A DNA stretch of 64,000 bases from positions 3,290,734-3,354,733 of the forward strand of contig NZ_LJYW01000001.1 of the NCBI RefSeq assembly GCF_001305515.1, read 5' to 3'. The DNA is from Prosthecodimorpha hirschii (GTDB taxonomy: Bacteria > Pseudomonadota > Alphaproteobacteria > Rhizobiales > Ancalomicrobiaceae). A program made the translations under genes and the position numbers. The notes beneath the pieces are model-generated. The model was not told where the DNA came from and searched no databases. It saw only the letters and a program-made list of their open reading frames with translations. Shown piece after piece: positions 26,241 to 35,569 of this stretch. Positions within the stretch are counted from its first letter, which is position 1; the number at the start of each line of letters is the position of its first letter.

Positions 26241-27884
26241 ATGATCGTTGCCCGCGCGCCGAAGACCGTTCATCAGATTCTGGCGGAAACGCTGGCGCAG
26301 CAGGGCGTTGAGACCCTGTTCGGGCTGGTCGGCGACGCCAATCTGTTCATGACCGACGCCTTCGTGCGCGCCGGATCGGGCCGCTACGTCGCCTGCCTGC
26401 ACGAGGCCGCCGCGGTTCTTGCCGCTCTCGGCTATGCGCAGGTCTCCGGCCGCACCGGCGTCGCCACCATCACGCACGGCCCGGCGCTCACCAACGTGGT
26501 GACCGCGCTGGTGGAAGGCGTCAAGGGCGGCATTCCCATCGTTCTCGTCTGTGGCGACACGCCGCCCGGCGACACCCAGCACCTGCAGAAGATCGACCAG
26601 CGCAAGATCGTCGACGCCACCGGCGCCGGCTTCGTCGAGATGGCCTCGGCCGCGACCGCCGGCGCCGACCTCGCCCATGCCTTCCGGCAGGCCGCCGCCG
26701 AACGCCGCCCGGTCGTGTTCAACATGCGGGTGGACCTGCAGTGGACCGCCGCCGCCGAGGGGGCGCCGGCGGCCGGGTTCCCCCCATCGGAGCGCGCCGC
26801 CGCCCCCGACGGCGACGCCCTCGACGATGCTCTCGGCATGATCGCCTCGGCGCGCCGCCCGCTGATCCTGGCGGGGCGCGGCGCCATCGACGCGCGGGAC
26901 GCCCTGCTGGCGCTGGCCCGCCGGCTCCAGGCGCCGGTCGCCACCACGCTCAAGGCCTCCGGCCTGTTCCACGACGATCCGTTCGACCTCGGCGTGTTCG
27001 GCGGCCTGTCTCGGCCGGCGACCGTCGACGCGATCCTGCGGGCGGACTGCATCGTCGCCTTCGGGGCCAGCCTCAGCAAGCACACCACCGAGACCGGCGC
27101 CTACACGCGGGACAAGCGGATCGTCCAGATCCTGCCCGACGACAAGCCGAACGATCGGCGCACCCAGCCGACCCTTCTCCTCCACGGTGACGCCGCGAAG
27201 ACCGCCTGCGTCATGGTCGAGCGCTTCGATCTCGCCGAGATCCCGCCGAGCGGCTTCGCCGACGACGACCTGAGGCAGGCGCTCGAACGAGACCGCGCCG
27301 CTCTCGCCGAGATCCCTGCCTTCCGCCCGACCAGGCCGGGAACCCTCGATTTCGTGCCGGCCCTGCTGACCCTCGACCGCGCCATCGATCGCGACCGGAC
27401 CCTGGTCGCCGATCTCGGCCGCTTCGTCACGACGGGCTGGCGCGCGCTGCCCGTCACGGCGCCGAACCGCCTCGTCTACACCAGCCATTTCGGCGCGATC
27501 GGCTGTGGCCTGGGCGAGGCGATCGGCGCCGCATGCGCCACCCGCGGCCAGACGGTGCTGATCGTCGGCGACGGCGGTTTTCAGCTGTCGGGCTTCGCCG
27601 AACTCTCGACCGCCGTGCGCGAGCGGCTCGACCTGGTGGTCATCATCTGCAACGACGGCAGCTACGGCGCCGAACACGTCCAGTTCACCAACCGGACGAT
27701 GGATCCGGCCCTGTCGCTGATCCCGTCGCCCGATTTCGCGGCGGTGGCCACCGCGCTCGGCGCGGCGGCCGTGACGGTGCGCGGCACGGACGATCTCGCC
27801 GCCGCCGTCGCGCTCGTCGGCCGGGGCGGCGGGGTGCGGCTGATCGATCTCAGGCTCGACCCCGATCATGTCGACATGAGCTGA
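26241..27884 (+). CDS. Thiamine-pyrophosphate-dependent enzyme (acetolactate synthase superfamily)
   Basis: A 547-residue protein with the three-domain build of TPP enzymes. The N-terminal domain has the cofactor-activating Glu in CLHEAAAVLAALGYAQ (about residues 53-60), and the C-terminal domain has the TPP-Mg motif starting GDGGFQLSGFAEL and ending IICNDGSYG. It decarboxylates or ligates a 2-oxo acid, or acts on a related carbon bond. Close relatives include benzoylformate decarboxylase-, glyoxylate carboligase- and sulfoacetaldehyde-type enzymes, and none is favoured. ATG 26241 begins the domain properly; an upstream TTG at 26166 has no support. It leads an operon with an ABC importer and ring-opening hydrolases. 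Confidence 0.88.
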   Translation: MIVARAPKTVHQILAETLAQQGVETLFGLVGDANLFMTDAFVRAGSGRYVACLHEAAAVLAALGYAQVSGRTGVATITHGPALTNVVTALVEGVKGGIPIVLVCGDTPPGDTQHLQKIDQRKIVDATGAGFVEMASAATAGADLAHAFRQAAAERRPVVFNMRVDLQWTAAAEGAPAAGFPPSERAAAPDGDALDDALGMIASARRPLILAGRGAIDARDALLALARRLQAPVATTLKASGLFHDDPFDLGVFGGLSRPATVDAILRADCIVAFGASLSKHTTETGAYTRDKRIVQILPDDKPNDRRTQPTLLLHGDAAKTACVMVERFDLAEIPPSGFADDDLRQALERDRAALAEIPAFRPTRPGTLDFVPALLTLDRAIDRDRTLVADLGRFVTTGWRALPVTAPNRLVYTSHFGAIGCGLGEAIGAACATRGQTVLIVGDGGFQLSGFAELSTAVRERLDLVVIICNDGSYGAEHVQFTNRTMDPALSLIPSPDFAAVATALGAAAVTVRGTDDLAAAVALVGRGGGVRLIDLRLDPDHVDMS

Positions 27885-27991
27885 CCACGCGTCGGAGACC
27901 GCTCGCCGGATCCGTCCGCCTCACCCGGCCGGCAGAGCGAAGACTGGACCGCCAAGACCCGGATGGGAACCACAACCGAAGGGACTCGCAG

Positions 27992-29023
27992 ATGAACTTC
28001 ACTCGACGCAGCTTCTTGCAGACGAGCGCCGGCCTCGCCGGGCTTGCCGCCTTCGACCTTCCCGCCTTCGCCCAGAGCGACAAGTTCATCGTCAACATGT
28101 TCGGTGGCCGCTGGGAGGACGACTGGCGCAAGTTCGTCATGCCGAAATTCGCCAAGCAGATCGGCAAGCCGTTCGATCTCGACATCGGCCTCGGCATGGG
28201 CTGGATCTCCAACTTCCGCGCTGCCGGTCCCGATCGCCCGCCGTTCCCCGCGGTGATGCTGAACGAGAAATACACGGCGATGATCCGCAACGACGGCTTC
28301 TTCGAGGAGCTGACGCCCGCATTGGTTCCCAATATGGCCGACCTGATCGAGCCCGCGATCCTCAAAGGCAAGACCGCTGTCACCGGCATGCTGGCGCCGC
28401 TCGTCCTCGCCTACCGCAAGGACATGGTCGACCGGCCGCCGAAGGGCTGGGCCGACCTGTGGGATGCGCGCTTCCGCGGCAAGCTCGGCCTCTACAAGAT
28501 CACCAACTCGGCCGCCACAATGATGGCGCTGTGGGCAGGCGAGCATTTCGGTTCCGGCCGCAGCGATGTCGCGACAGCCGTCGCCAAGTTCAAGGAACTC
28601 GCTCCCTTCCCGCAGATCGGCTATTCGGCGCAGCTGACCCCGCTCATGACCCAAGGGCAGATTGCGGTGGCGCCGATCGACATCGGCGAAGTCAAGGCCA
28701 TGCAGGAGCAGGGCATACCGGTCGACTACGTCGTCCCGGCGGAAGGCATGTTTGTCTTCGATCACTCCTTCAGCGTATTCAAGAGCCATCCGAACAAGAA
28801 GCTCGGCGAAGACTATATCAACTTCGTCCTGAGCCCCGAGATCCAGCTCTGGATGGCGGAGAACTGGCTGATCGCGCCGACCAACAAGACCGTCAAGCTG
28901 CCCGCCTCCCTGCAAAAGTGGCCGCTCCAGGCGGACGTGGTGTCCAAGGCCATCCGCTTCGACTGGGATGAAACGCTCGCCCTGATCCCGAAGCTCAACG
29001 ACCTCTGGGACCGTACGATCTGA
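27992..29023 (+). CDS. ABC transporter solute-binding protein, Tat-exported
   Basis: A 343-residue PotD-type periplasmic binding protein. The start MNFTRRSFLQ plus a hydrophobic stretch ending DLPAFAQ is a twin-arginine signal. GGGA lies about eight bases before ATG 27992. It is 3 bases from the ATPase gene and is followed by two permeases, a complete importer. It is only distantly like the binding protein at 10372-11430 and so presumably has another ligand. Given the hydrolases downstream, an amide or ureide is a reasonable guess. Confidence 0.92.
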   Translation: MNFTRRSFLQTSAGLAGLAAFDLPAFAQSDKFIVNMFGGRWEDDWRKFVMPKFAKQIGKPFDLDIGLGMGWISNFRAAGPDRPPFPAVMLNEKYTAMIRNDGFFEELTPALVPNMADLIEPAILKGKTAVTGMLAPLVLAYRKDMVDRPPKGWADLWDARFRGKLGLYKITNSAATMMALWAGEHFGSGRSDVATAVAKFKELAPFPQIGYSAQLTPLMTQGQIAVAPIDIGEVKAMQEQGIPVDYVVPAEGMFVFDHSFSVFKSHPNKKLGEDYINFVLSPEIQLWMAENWLIAPTNKTVKLPASLQKWPLQADVVSKAIRFDWDETLALIPKLNDLWDRTI

Positions 29024-29026
29024 GCC

Positions 29027-30094
29027 ATGGCCACGGTGGAGGTGAAGAATCTGCGCAAGCAGTACCGGAATGTCGTCGCCCTCGACGGCGTCTCGCTGGA
29101 GGCGCGCGCGGGCCAGATGGTGACGCTGCTCGGCCCATCGGGCTGCGGCAAGAGCACCACGTTACGCTGTCTGGCGGGCTTTCTCGAGCCCGACGGCGGC
29201 GACGTCCGGATCGACGGCGAGAGCATCCTGTCCATCCCCTCCAACCGCCGCGGCTTCGGCGTCGTGTTTCAGAACTACGCCCTCTTCCCGCACATGACCG
29301 TAGCCGAGAATGTCGGCTACGGTCTCAAGCTGCGCAAATGCGCCAAGTCCGAGATCCACGCCCGCGTGGTCGAGGTGCTGCGGCTGGTCCGCCTCACCGG
29401 CCTCGAAGACCGCCTGCCGCGCGAGATCTCGGGTGGCCAGCAGCAGCGCGTCGCCCTGGCGCGTGCCCTGGTGCTCAAGCCGAGGCTCCTCCTGCTCGAC
29501 GAACCGCTCGCCAATCTCGATGCCCGTCTGCGCGACGAGGTGCGCTGGCTGGTGCGAGACCTGCAGCAGCAATCCGGCATCACGGCCTTCTACGTGACCC
29601 ACGACCAGTCGGAGGCCATGGCGATCTCCGACATGGTCGCGGTGATGAAGGCCGGCCGGGTGGCGCAGTTCGCCAGCCCTCGCGAGATCTATCAGCGCCC
29701 GGCCGAGCGCTATGTCGCCAACTTCACCGGCGAGGCCAATATCCTCACCTGCCGCACTGCGGTGCCGGCCGGCGAGACGCGCATGCGTGTCGGCGTCGGC
29801 GGCGCCGACTTGGAGGTCGACTGCGCCCCAGCCGCCCGCACGGCCGGCGACGTCGAACTGCTGCTCCGGCCCGAGGCCTTGCGCCTCGCCGGACCCGACG
29901 ACACCGCCGCCTTCCGCGGCATCGTCACCAAATGCGCCTTCCTGGGCGCCTCTCAGCATTGCGAGATCGAGCTCCCCGACGGCAACATCCTGAAGCTCGC
30001 CGCGCCGCCCAACGCCCGCGTCGTGCCCGGCGAGAGCGCCGGCGTCGTCATCGACTGCACCCACGCCTGGGCCATGCCGAAGGTGCCGGCATGA
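29027..30094 (+). CDS. ABC transporter ATP-binding protein, PotA type
   Basis: A 355-residue ATPase with Walker [11 protein letters not shown]-loop [10 protein letters not shown], signature [15 protein letters not shown], Walker [13 protein letters not shown] and switch THDQSEA. A TOBE domain follows from about residue 270. It begins 3 bases after the binding-protein gene and overlaps the next permease by 4 bp (ATGA). It powers the importer at 27992-31757. Confidence 0.95.
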   Translation: MATVEVKNLRKQYRNVVALDGVSLEARAGQMVTLLGPSGCGKSTTLRCLAGFLEPDGGDVRIDGESILSIPSNRRGFGVVFQNYALFPHMTVAENVGYGLKLRKCAKSEIHARVVEVLRLVRLTGLEDRLPREISGGQQQRVALARALVLKPRLLLLDEPLANLDARLRDEVRWLVRDLQQQSGITAFYVTHDQSEAMAISDMVAVMKAGRVAQFASPREIYQRPAERYVANFTGEANILTCRTAVPAGETRMRVGVGGADLEVDCAPAARTAGDVELLLRPEALRLAGPDDTAAFRGIVTKCAFLGASQHCEIELPDGNILKLAAPPNARVVPGESAGVVIDCTHAWAMPKVPA

Positions 30095-30948
30095 GACGCG
30101 CGGCGCGACTGCAGCTGCTGCTCGGTCTGCCGGCCGTGGCCCTGATCTTCGTGTTCATGATCCTGCCGATCACCAACATGGTCGAGATGAGCTTCCGCAC
30201 GCCCGGCGTCACCGAGCCGTTCGGCAACGACTACACGTTGATGCATTACGGGCGCGTCCTCGGCGATCCCTACTACTGGGGTGCCCTCGGCCGTTCGCTG
30301 CTCGTTGCGACCACCGTCACGGTCCTCTGCCTGATCGTCAGCTATCCGGTCGCCTGGCACCTGTCCAAGGCCGATGGGCTGAAGATGGTGATCCTCTACG
30401 CCCTGATCGCCTCGCCGCTGATGACCGGCGTGCTGGTGCGCAATTTCGGCTGGATGATCATCGCGGCGTTGAACGGACCGCTCAACCAGTCGCTCCTCGG
30501 CCTCGGCCTTATCGACCGGCCGCTGCGGCTCCTGTTCACGCAAGGTCTCGTGGTCCTGGCGCTGGTCCACGTCTTCATGCCGTTCATGGTGCTGCCGATC
30601 AACAACGCCATCCGCAACATCTCGCCGAGCCTCGTCGAGGCGGCCGCCTCGATGGGCGCTTCCCGGTCCGCCACCTTCCGCGACATCGTGCTGCCGCTGA
30701 GTTTCCCGGGCATCCAGGCCGGCGTGACCCTCGTCTTCGTGCTCGCGATCGCCGCCTACGTCACCCCCGCCCTGCTCGGCGGCCAGATGGTGACCTACAT
30801 GCCGACGCAGATCATCGCCGAACTGACCGGCACCTTCCGCTGGCCGCTCGGCTCCACGCTCGCCATCGGGCTCTCGCTGACCACTCTCCTGGTGGTCGCG
30901 GTCTTCACCCTCGCCACCTGGCGGCTGCTCGACCGGGTGCGCGCGTGA
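30091..30948 (+). CDS. ABC transporter permease, PotB type
   Basis: A 285-residue permease. The first hydrophobic segment is at residues 7-28 and the EAA loop reads VEAAASMGASRSATFRDIVL. ATG 30091 overlaps the ATPase stop. A longer open frame that begins inside the ATPase gene is an artefact of another frame. It pairs with the second permease directly downstream. Confidence 0.94.
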   Translation: MRRAARLQLLLGLPAVALIFVFMILPITNMVEMSFRTPGVTEPFGNDYTLMHYGRVLGDPYYWGALGRSLLVATTVTVLCLIVSYPVAWHLSKADGLKMVILYALIASPLMTGVLVRNFGWMIIAALNGPLNQSLLGLGLIDRPLRLLFTQGLVVLALVHVFMPFMVLPINNAIRNISPSLVEAAASMGASRSATFRDIVLPLSFPGIQAGVTLVFVLAIAAYVTPALLGGQMVTYMPTQIIAELTGTFRWPLGSTLAIGLSLTTLLVVAVFTLATWRLLDRVRA

Positions 30949-31757
30949 CCGCGGCTGCGACCCCCTTCGGCGACGCTCCGGCCGCACGCTACGGCTTCGG
31001 ACTGCTGGTCGTCCTGCTCTACGTCTTCCTGCTGGCGCCCCTGGTGACCATCGTGGGCGCCTCCTTCACGTCCGGCATGCTGATCGAGTTTCCGCCGCGC
31101 GGCTTCTCGCTGCAGTGGTACGGGCAGTTCTTCCAGCGCGACAACCTCGTTGCCGCCCTCCTGGTCTCCCTGCGCGTCGGCCTGATCACGGCGGTCGTCA
31201 CCAGCATCATGGCCATGATGGCGGCGCTGGCCGGCCAGGCCATGGCGGGCAAGCTCGGAGGCTGGTTCCAGATCGGCATGGTGCTGCCGCTCCTGGTGCC
31301 GGAACTGCTGACCGGGGTCGGCCTCCTGTTCTTCCTCTACAAGATCGGTCTCGGCCGCAGCCTGCTCGGGCTGCAGATCGGCCATATCCTGATGTCGTTC
31401 CCCTACGCCTACGTGTCGATCTCCGCGGCACTGCGCCAGGTCCCGCCCTCGCTCGGCGAAGCGTCCTCGAGCCTCGGCGCCACCGGCTGGCAGACGTTCC
31501 GGCTGGTGACCCTGCCGCTGGTCCGGCCCGGGCTCGTGATGGGCGCCATCTTCGCCTTCATCAACAGCTTCGATCTCTACACCATGTCGCTGCTGTTGAA
31601 GCCGGTCGGCGGCACGACGCTGCCTTTGGCGCTGTTCGACTTCCTCACCTACGAGTTCAAGCCGACCGCCGCCGCCGCCGCGACGCTCTCCATTCTCCTC
31701 GCCCTCGTCGGGGTCGCCCTCGTCCAGCGGCTCGTCGGCCTCCAACGGGCCTTTTGA
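30945..31757 (+). CDS. ABC transporter permease, PotC type
   Basis: A 270-residue permease starting at GTG 30945, whose last two bases belong to the TGA of the preceding gene (GTGA overlap). About six membrane segments and an EAA loop (GEASSSLGATGWQTFRLVTL) are visible. The coupled overlaps of the three genes 29027-31757 indicate balanced synthesis of one complex. Confidence 0.94.
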   Translation: MTAAATPFGDAPAARYGFGLLVVLLYVFLLAPLVTIVGASFTSGMLIEFPPRGFSLQWYGQFFQRDNLVAALLVSLRVGLITAVVTSIMAMMAALAGQAMAGKLGGWFQIGMVLPLLVPELLTGVGLLFFLYKIGLGRSLLGLQIGHILMSFPYAYVSISAALRQVPPSLGEASSSLGATGWQTFRLVTLPLVRPGLVMGAIFAFINSFDLYTMSLLLKPVGGTTLPLALFDFLTYEFKPTAAAAATLSILLALVGVALVQRLVGLQRAF

Positions 31758-31794
31758 GTCCTCCCCTCGTGTCGTCAACGGGCTCCAGCGATCC

Positions 31795-32553
31795 ATGACC
31801 GCAATGTCGAACCGCATTCGCCTGCTCTACCAGCTGGTCAGTCCGCTGCATCGCACGGCCGGCCCCGCGGAGGTCGCCCGCCGCCTGGAGATGCTGCGCG
31901 GCTGGGCGCCCGGCCTGGAGGTCGACATCGCCTCGCCGTCGGAGGGTCCGCCGGCCGTGGAATCCGCCGCCGACATCGCGATGGTCTTCCCGGCGCTCAA
32001 GGACGCTGCCCTCGGCTGGCGCGACGACGGCTACGACGCGGTGCTGATCGGCTGCTTCAGCGACCCGGCGACCGAGGCGCTGCAGGAGATCTCCGGATTG
32101 CCGGTCTTCGGCCCCGGCGAGGCGGCGCTTCTGGAAGCGGCCGCGATCGGCGACCGCTTTTCCGTCCTCTCGTCCGATCCGACGCCGCCCGGCCTGCGCC
32201 GCCGCATCCGCGGCATGGGGCTCGAACCGATGTTCCTCTCCGAGGTCCTGGTCGGCGGCACCGTTCGGGATCTGGTCCGGGAGCCCGATCGGTACCTGCC
32301 CGCCATCGTCGCCCAGGCCCGCACATGCCGCAGCGAAGGGGCCGACGTGCTGGTTCTCGGTTGCCTCGCCATGTCCTTCGCGCCCGGCCTGCCCGATCGG
32401 CTCGGCGCCGCGGCGGGCATCCCGGTGATCAACCCTGTCGTCGCCGGCCTCAGGGCCGCGGAAGCGCAACTCGCCCCCCGGGGCGAAACGATCCGGGAGC
32501 GGGCGCCGGTCGGCGTCCGGCCGGAGACCCCACGAGGAGACATCACACCATGA
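31795..32553 (+). CDS. Asp/Glu/hydantoin racemase-family protein
   Basis: A 252-residue protein with the two cysteine-containing loops of the Asp/Glu racemase superfamily: VLIGCFSDPA (about residues 82-91) and VLVLGCLAMSF (about 182-192). These two Cys residues act as the acid-base pair. Hydantoin and allantoin racemases and maleate isomerases belong to the same fold. Because deacetylase-fold cyclic-amidase candidates and an M20 hydrolase follow, a hydantoin- or allantoin-type racemase is the most fitting guess. ATG 31795 has no strong ribosome site; ATG 31804 is possible. It overlaps the next gene by 4 bp. Confidence 0.82.
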   Translation: MTAMSNRIRLLYQLVSPLHRTAGPAEVARRLEMLRGWAPGLEVDIASPSEGPPAVESAADIAMVFPALKDAALGWRDDGYDAVLIGCFSDPATEALQEISGLPVFGPGEAALLEAAAIGDRFSVLSSDPTPPGLRRRIRGMGLEPMFLSEVLVGGTVRDLVREPDRYLPAIVAQARTCRSEGADVLVLGCLAMSFAPGLPDRLGAAAGIPVINPVVAGLRAAEAQLAPRGETIRERAPVGVRPETPRGDITP

Positions 32554-33458
32554 CGATCCAATCCGAGGTCAGGCCAGCCGAGGCGGAGTTCGCCCACCTC
32601 CTCGCGGTCGCGGCCCGCCAGCGCGCGCGGCGCCTGCCGATCGACGGTTTCCGCTATCCGGCCGGCGTCCGCATCGCGGTCAACTTCACGCTCGACTTCG
32701 ACGCCATGCTGCTGCGCCGGCTGCTCGAAGAACCGGCCGGCCAGCGCGCCAAGGGCGAGTTCGGCGGCCGCGTCGGGGTCTGGCGGCTGCTCGACATGTT
32801 CGACGCCAACGGCGTCAAGGTCACGCTCTTCACGCCCGGGCGGATCTGCGAACTCTATCCGGCCGCACTGCACCGGGCCGTGGCGGCCGGCCACGAGTTG
32901 GCCGACCACATGTGGCAGCACGAGGTCCCCGAGGATCCCGAGCGCGAGGAGGCCCATCTCGGCCGCGCGATCGAGGCCTTGCAGGCGATCGCCGGCCGAC
33001 CGATCACCGGCACCCGCAGCAGCCATACCCCGGCGCTTCTGCGCCGGAAAGGCATCGTCTACAACTCCTTCACCTCCGCCCTCTACCGGCCCTTCTACGA
33101 GCTCGACGGGACCGGTGGCAACGCGATGCTGCAGTTGCCGTTCCACTACGCCCTTGATGACGCGATGTATTTCAGCTTCGGCTGGCTCGCGACCCCCAAC
33201 GCCGCGCAGCGCGTCATGGATGTCGACGAGGTGTTCGAGATCTGGTGGGCCGCCTTCGAGCACCAGTACAAGGCCGGAGGCTACCTCAATTTCCTGCTGC
33301 ATCCCTTCGTCTCCGGCCACGCGCTGCGCGTCGACATGCTCGAACGCCTGATCCGACGCATGCAGACCTTGCCGGGAGTCTGGTTCCCGACCTGCGGCGA
33401 ACTCGCGGCGCACGTGTTCGAAAACCATCCCGTGCAATCCGTCCAGCAAGCGATGTGA
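32550..33458 (+). CDS. Polysaccharide-deacetylase-family hydrolase (PuuE-like), motifs intact
   Basis: A 302-residue NodB-fold protein. The Asp motif (FTLDFDAML, about residue 50), the His motif (GHELADHMWQHE, about 115), and the C-terminal LLHPFVSG motif are all present. No signal peptide is seen, so a small-molecule substrate in the cytoplasm is more likely than a cell-wall glycan. PuuE-type allantoinases have this fold. GAGGAGA precedes ATG 32550, which overlaps the racemase gene stop. It lies next to a sequence-related paralogue that lacks these motifs. Confidence 0.85.
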   Translation: MTIQSEVRPAEAEFAHLLAVAARQRARRLPIDGFRYPAGVRIAVNFTLDFDAMLLRRLLEEPAGQRAKGEFGGRVGVWRLLDMFDANGVKVTLFTPGRICELYPAALHRAVAAGHELADHMWQHEVPEDPEREEAHLGRAIEALQAIAGRPITGTRSSHTPALLRRKGIVYNSFTSALYRPFYELDGTGGNAMLQLPFHYALDDAMYFSFGWLATPNAAQRVMDVDEVFEIWWAAFEHQYKAGGYLNFLLHPFVSGHALRVDMLERLIRRMQTLPGVWFPTCGELAAHVFENHPVQSVQQAM

Positions 33459-33466
33459 GCGGCAAG

Positions 33467-34405
33467 ATGCCCTGGAAAGACAACTACACCAGCTCCGACG
33501 AAACGACGGTCTTCGACGATCGGATCTCTTGGCCTGCTGGCGCGAGGATCGGCTTCAATCTGGTCGTCAACCTCAATCCGGCGAGCGGCGGCGGCGGCAT
33601 CGACGCCAAGGATCTCGGCTCTCCGCAGTTTCATTTCGGCATGCATGAGGGCCTCGACGCCTTTCTCAAGCTGTTCGACGCGCTCGGCCTCGCCGCCACC
33701 TTCACGGTGCCGGCCCTGGTCGCCGAGGCCTATGCGGGCACGATCCGCTCCATCGCGGCCGCCGGCCACGAGATCGCCGCCCAGGGCCTGCTCGGCGAGG
33801 ACCCGTCCGATCTTTCCGTGGAGGAGGAAGCCTGGCGGATGCGGCGGACGGCCGAGACCATCGAGAAGACGATCGGTCGGCGCCCCGACGGCTGGTACGG
33901 CCTGCCGCGCCCCGACGACCGGTTCGCGACCGGCAGCCTGCGCCGCGAGACCATCGATCTCGCGATCGAGCAGGGCTTCCTTTACGTCGGCAACGGCCTC
34001 GCCGACGACCTGCCCTACTATTGGGTCACCGACCCGGCCGGTCCGCGATCGCTGCTGACGCTGCCCTACTACTATCATCTGGACGACACCTACTTTCTGA
34101 TGTTTCCCCACGAGGGCACGGGCCTGGAGCGCCCGGCGCCACTGCTGCGCAACTGGCGCGCCGAATTTGCCGCCCAGTACCGCCGGGGACGCTATTTCCC
34201 CATGACGGTTTCGCCCGCGCGCTCCGGCTGGGGACATCGTTTCACGATGCTGGAGACCTTCCTGCGCGAGGTTTCGACCATGCCGGACGTGTTCGCCGCG
34301 AGCAGTCGAAAGATCGCGGCGCATTGGGCCGCGCATTTCCCCGCCGTCTCGACCTTGAAACTCCAAACCTCGATCTGGCGCGATCATGCCGACAGTCTCA
34401 GCTGA
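33467..34405 (+). CDS. Polysaccharide-deacetylase-fold protein without the usual catalytic residues
   Basis: A 312-residue relative of its neighbours at 32550 and 52131. In each place where they have metal ligands it differs: the first motif reads VVNLNPAS instead of FDVDGET/LDFDAML, the second GHEIAAQGLLGE instead of GHEIGHHGYLHR, and the last TVSPARSG instead of LHPQVSG. The fold-level framework is kept (RPDGWYGLPRPDDRFATGSL), so the loss is selective. It may be a partner or regulatory subunit of the active paralogue, or a metal-free hydrolase; PuuE allantoinases are reported to work without metal. It starts at ATG 33467, 8 bases after the paralogue, and overlaps the M20 gene by 20 bp. Confidence 0.8.
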   Translation: MPWKDNYTSSDETTVFDDRISWPAGARIGFNLVVNLNPASGGGGIDAKDLGSPQFHFGMHEGLDAFLKLFDALGLAATFTVPALVAEAYAGTIRSIAAAGHEIAAQGLLGEDPSDLSVEEEAWRMRRTAETIEKTIGRRPDGWYGLPRPDDRFATGSLRRETIDLAIEQGFLYVGNGLADDLPYYWVTDPAGPRSLLTLPYYYHLDDTYFLMFPHEGTGLERPAPLLRNWRAEFAAQYRRGRYFPMTVSPARSGWGHRFTMLETFLREVSTMPDVFAASSRKIAAHWAAHFPAVSTLKLQTSIWRDHADSLS

Positions 34406-35531
34406 CCCCGTGCCGAATCTGCTCGACAACGAGGCCCTGCTCGCCGGTCTCCGCCGCTGGGTGGAGATCGAGACACCGACCGGCGCCGTCGTCGAGATCG
34501 GGCGCTTGCTCGACCGGATCACCGACGATCTTCGCCCGCTCGGCGCCGCGCTGGAGCGCATCCCCGGCCGCGACGGCATGGGCGACCATCTGATCGCACG
34601 CTTCGCCGGCGGCGCCGGCGCGGGCAGGGGCGTCCTGATCACCTGCCATCTCGACACCGTCTGCCCGCCCGGCTCGCTGCCGATGCGGCGCGACGGCGAC
34701 CGCTTCTACGGTCCCGGCATCGCGGACATGAAGGGCGGTGCCTATCTTGCCTTCGCTGCCTTGCGCGAGATCCTGGGCAGCGCGGAAGGCCTGTGCGGGC
34801 CGGTAACGCTGATCTACAACACCGACGAGGAGATCGGCTCGCCGACCTCACACGCCTTGATCGAGCGGGAGGCGCGCGGGGCCGCCTGCGTGCTGGTGCC
34901 CGAGCCCGCGCGCGGCGACGAAGTCGTGACCTTCCGCAAGGGGCGGGCCCAATACGGCATCGACATCTTCGGCCGCGAATCCCACGCCGGCTCCGCCCAT
35001 GCCGACGGCCGCAGCGCCATCTCCGAACTCGCCCGCACGATCGTCGCCCTCGACGCGCTGACCGACCCGGCGACCGAGACGACCCTCAATGTCGGCCGCA
35101 TCGCCGGCGGCACCGAGCCCAACGTCGTCGCGGGCCATGCCCGCTGCGACATCGACGTCCGCTTCGCGGACGATGGGATCGGCCGGGCGATCGACCGCCG
35201 CATCCGGGGTCTCGTGCCGCAAGATCCGGACATCCGCATCGAGGTCGTCGGCGGCATCGAGAAGCCATGCCTGGCCCGGACCCCGGGAACGCTGGATCTC
35301 TTCGCCGTCGCCCGGCGCATCAACCAGGGCCTGGGCGTTCCGCTCGTCGAGACGCGCAGCGGCGGCGGCAGCGATGGCAATTTCGCCGCCGCGGTCGGGA
35401 CCCCGACCCTCGACGGCCTCGGGGCGATCGGCAATGCCTGGCATTCGCCCGCGGAGCATATCGCGGTCTCCGCGCTGGCCCGTCGCGAGTTCCTGCTCAG
35501 GTCCCTCATTCAGGAACTTGCGGCCCGATGA
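34386..35531 (+). CDS. M20-family metallohydrolase (ArgE/DapE/CPG2 type)
   Basis: A 381-residue di-zinc hydrolase. Metal and catalytic residues are visible in CHLDTVCPPG (His-x-Asp), YGPGIADMKGG (bridging Asp), YNTDEEIGS (catalytic and metal Glu), LVPEPARG (Glu) and NAWHSPAEHI (His). The lid-domain His is in RESHAGSAHADGRSA. The family cleaves amide bonds of N-acyl or N-carbamoyl amino acids and of peptides. No signal peptide. As the last gene of the operon it could finish the breakdown of a ring-opened amide made by the upstream proteins. Confidence 0.9.
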   Translation: MPTVSADPVPNLLDNEALLAGLRRWVEIETPTGAVVEIGRLLDRITDDLRPLGAALERIPGRDGMGDHLIARFAGGAGAGRGVLITCHLDTVCPPGSLPMRRDGDRFYGPGIADMKGGAYLAFAALREILGSAEGLCGPVTLIYNTDEEIGSPTSHALIEREARGAACVLVPEPARGDEVVTFRKGRAQYGIDIFGRESHAGSAHADGRSAISELARTIVALDALTDPATETTLNVGRIAGGTEPNVVAGHARCDIDVRFADDGIGRAIDRRIRGLVPQDPDIRIEVVGGIEKPCLARTPGTLDLFAVARRINQGLGVPLVETRSGGGSDGNFAAAVGTPTLDGLGAIGNAWHSPAEHIAVSALARREFLLRSLIQELAAR

Positions 35532-35569
35532 TCGACACCCGACGCGGCCCGGCAGCGTCGCTTGCCGCG

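Noticed and set aside
26007-27869. A 620-codon minus-strand frame opposite the TPP enzyme
   Set aside because: Antisense shadow of a well-supported gene; no family motif.
29338-30948. A 536-codon frame extending the permease upstream
   Set aside because: The upstream part is the ATPase gene in another frame; the ATGA overlap at 30091 gives the true start.
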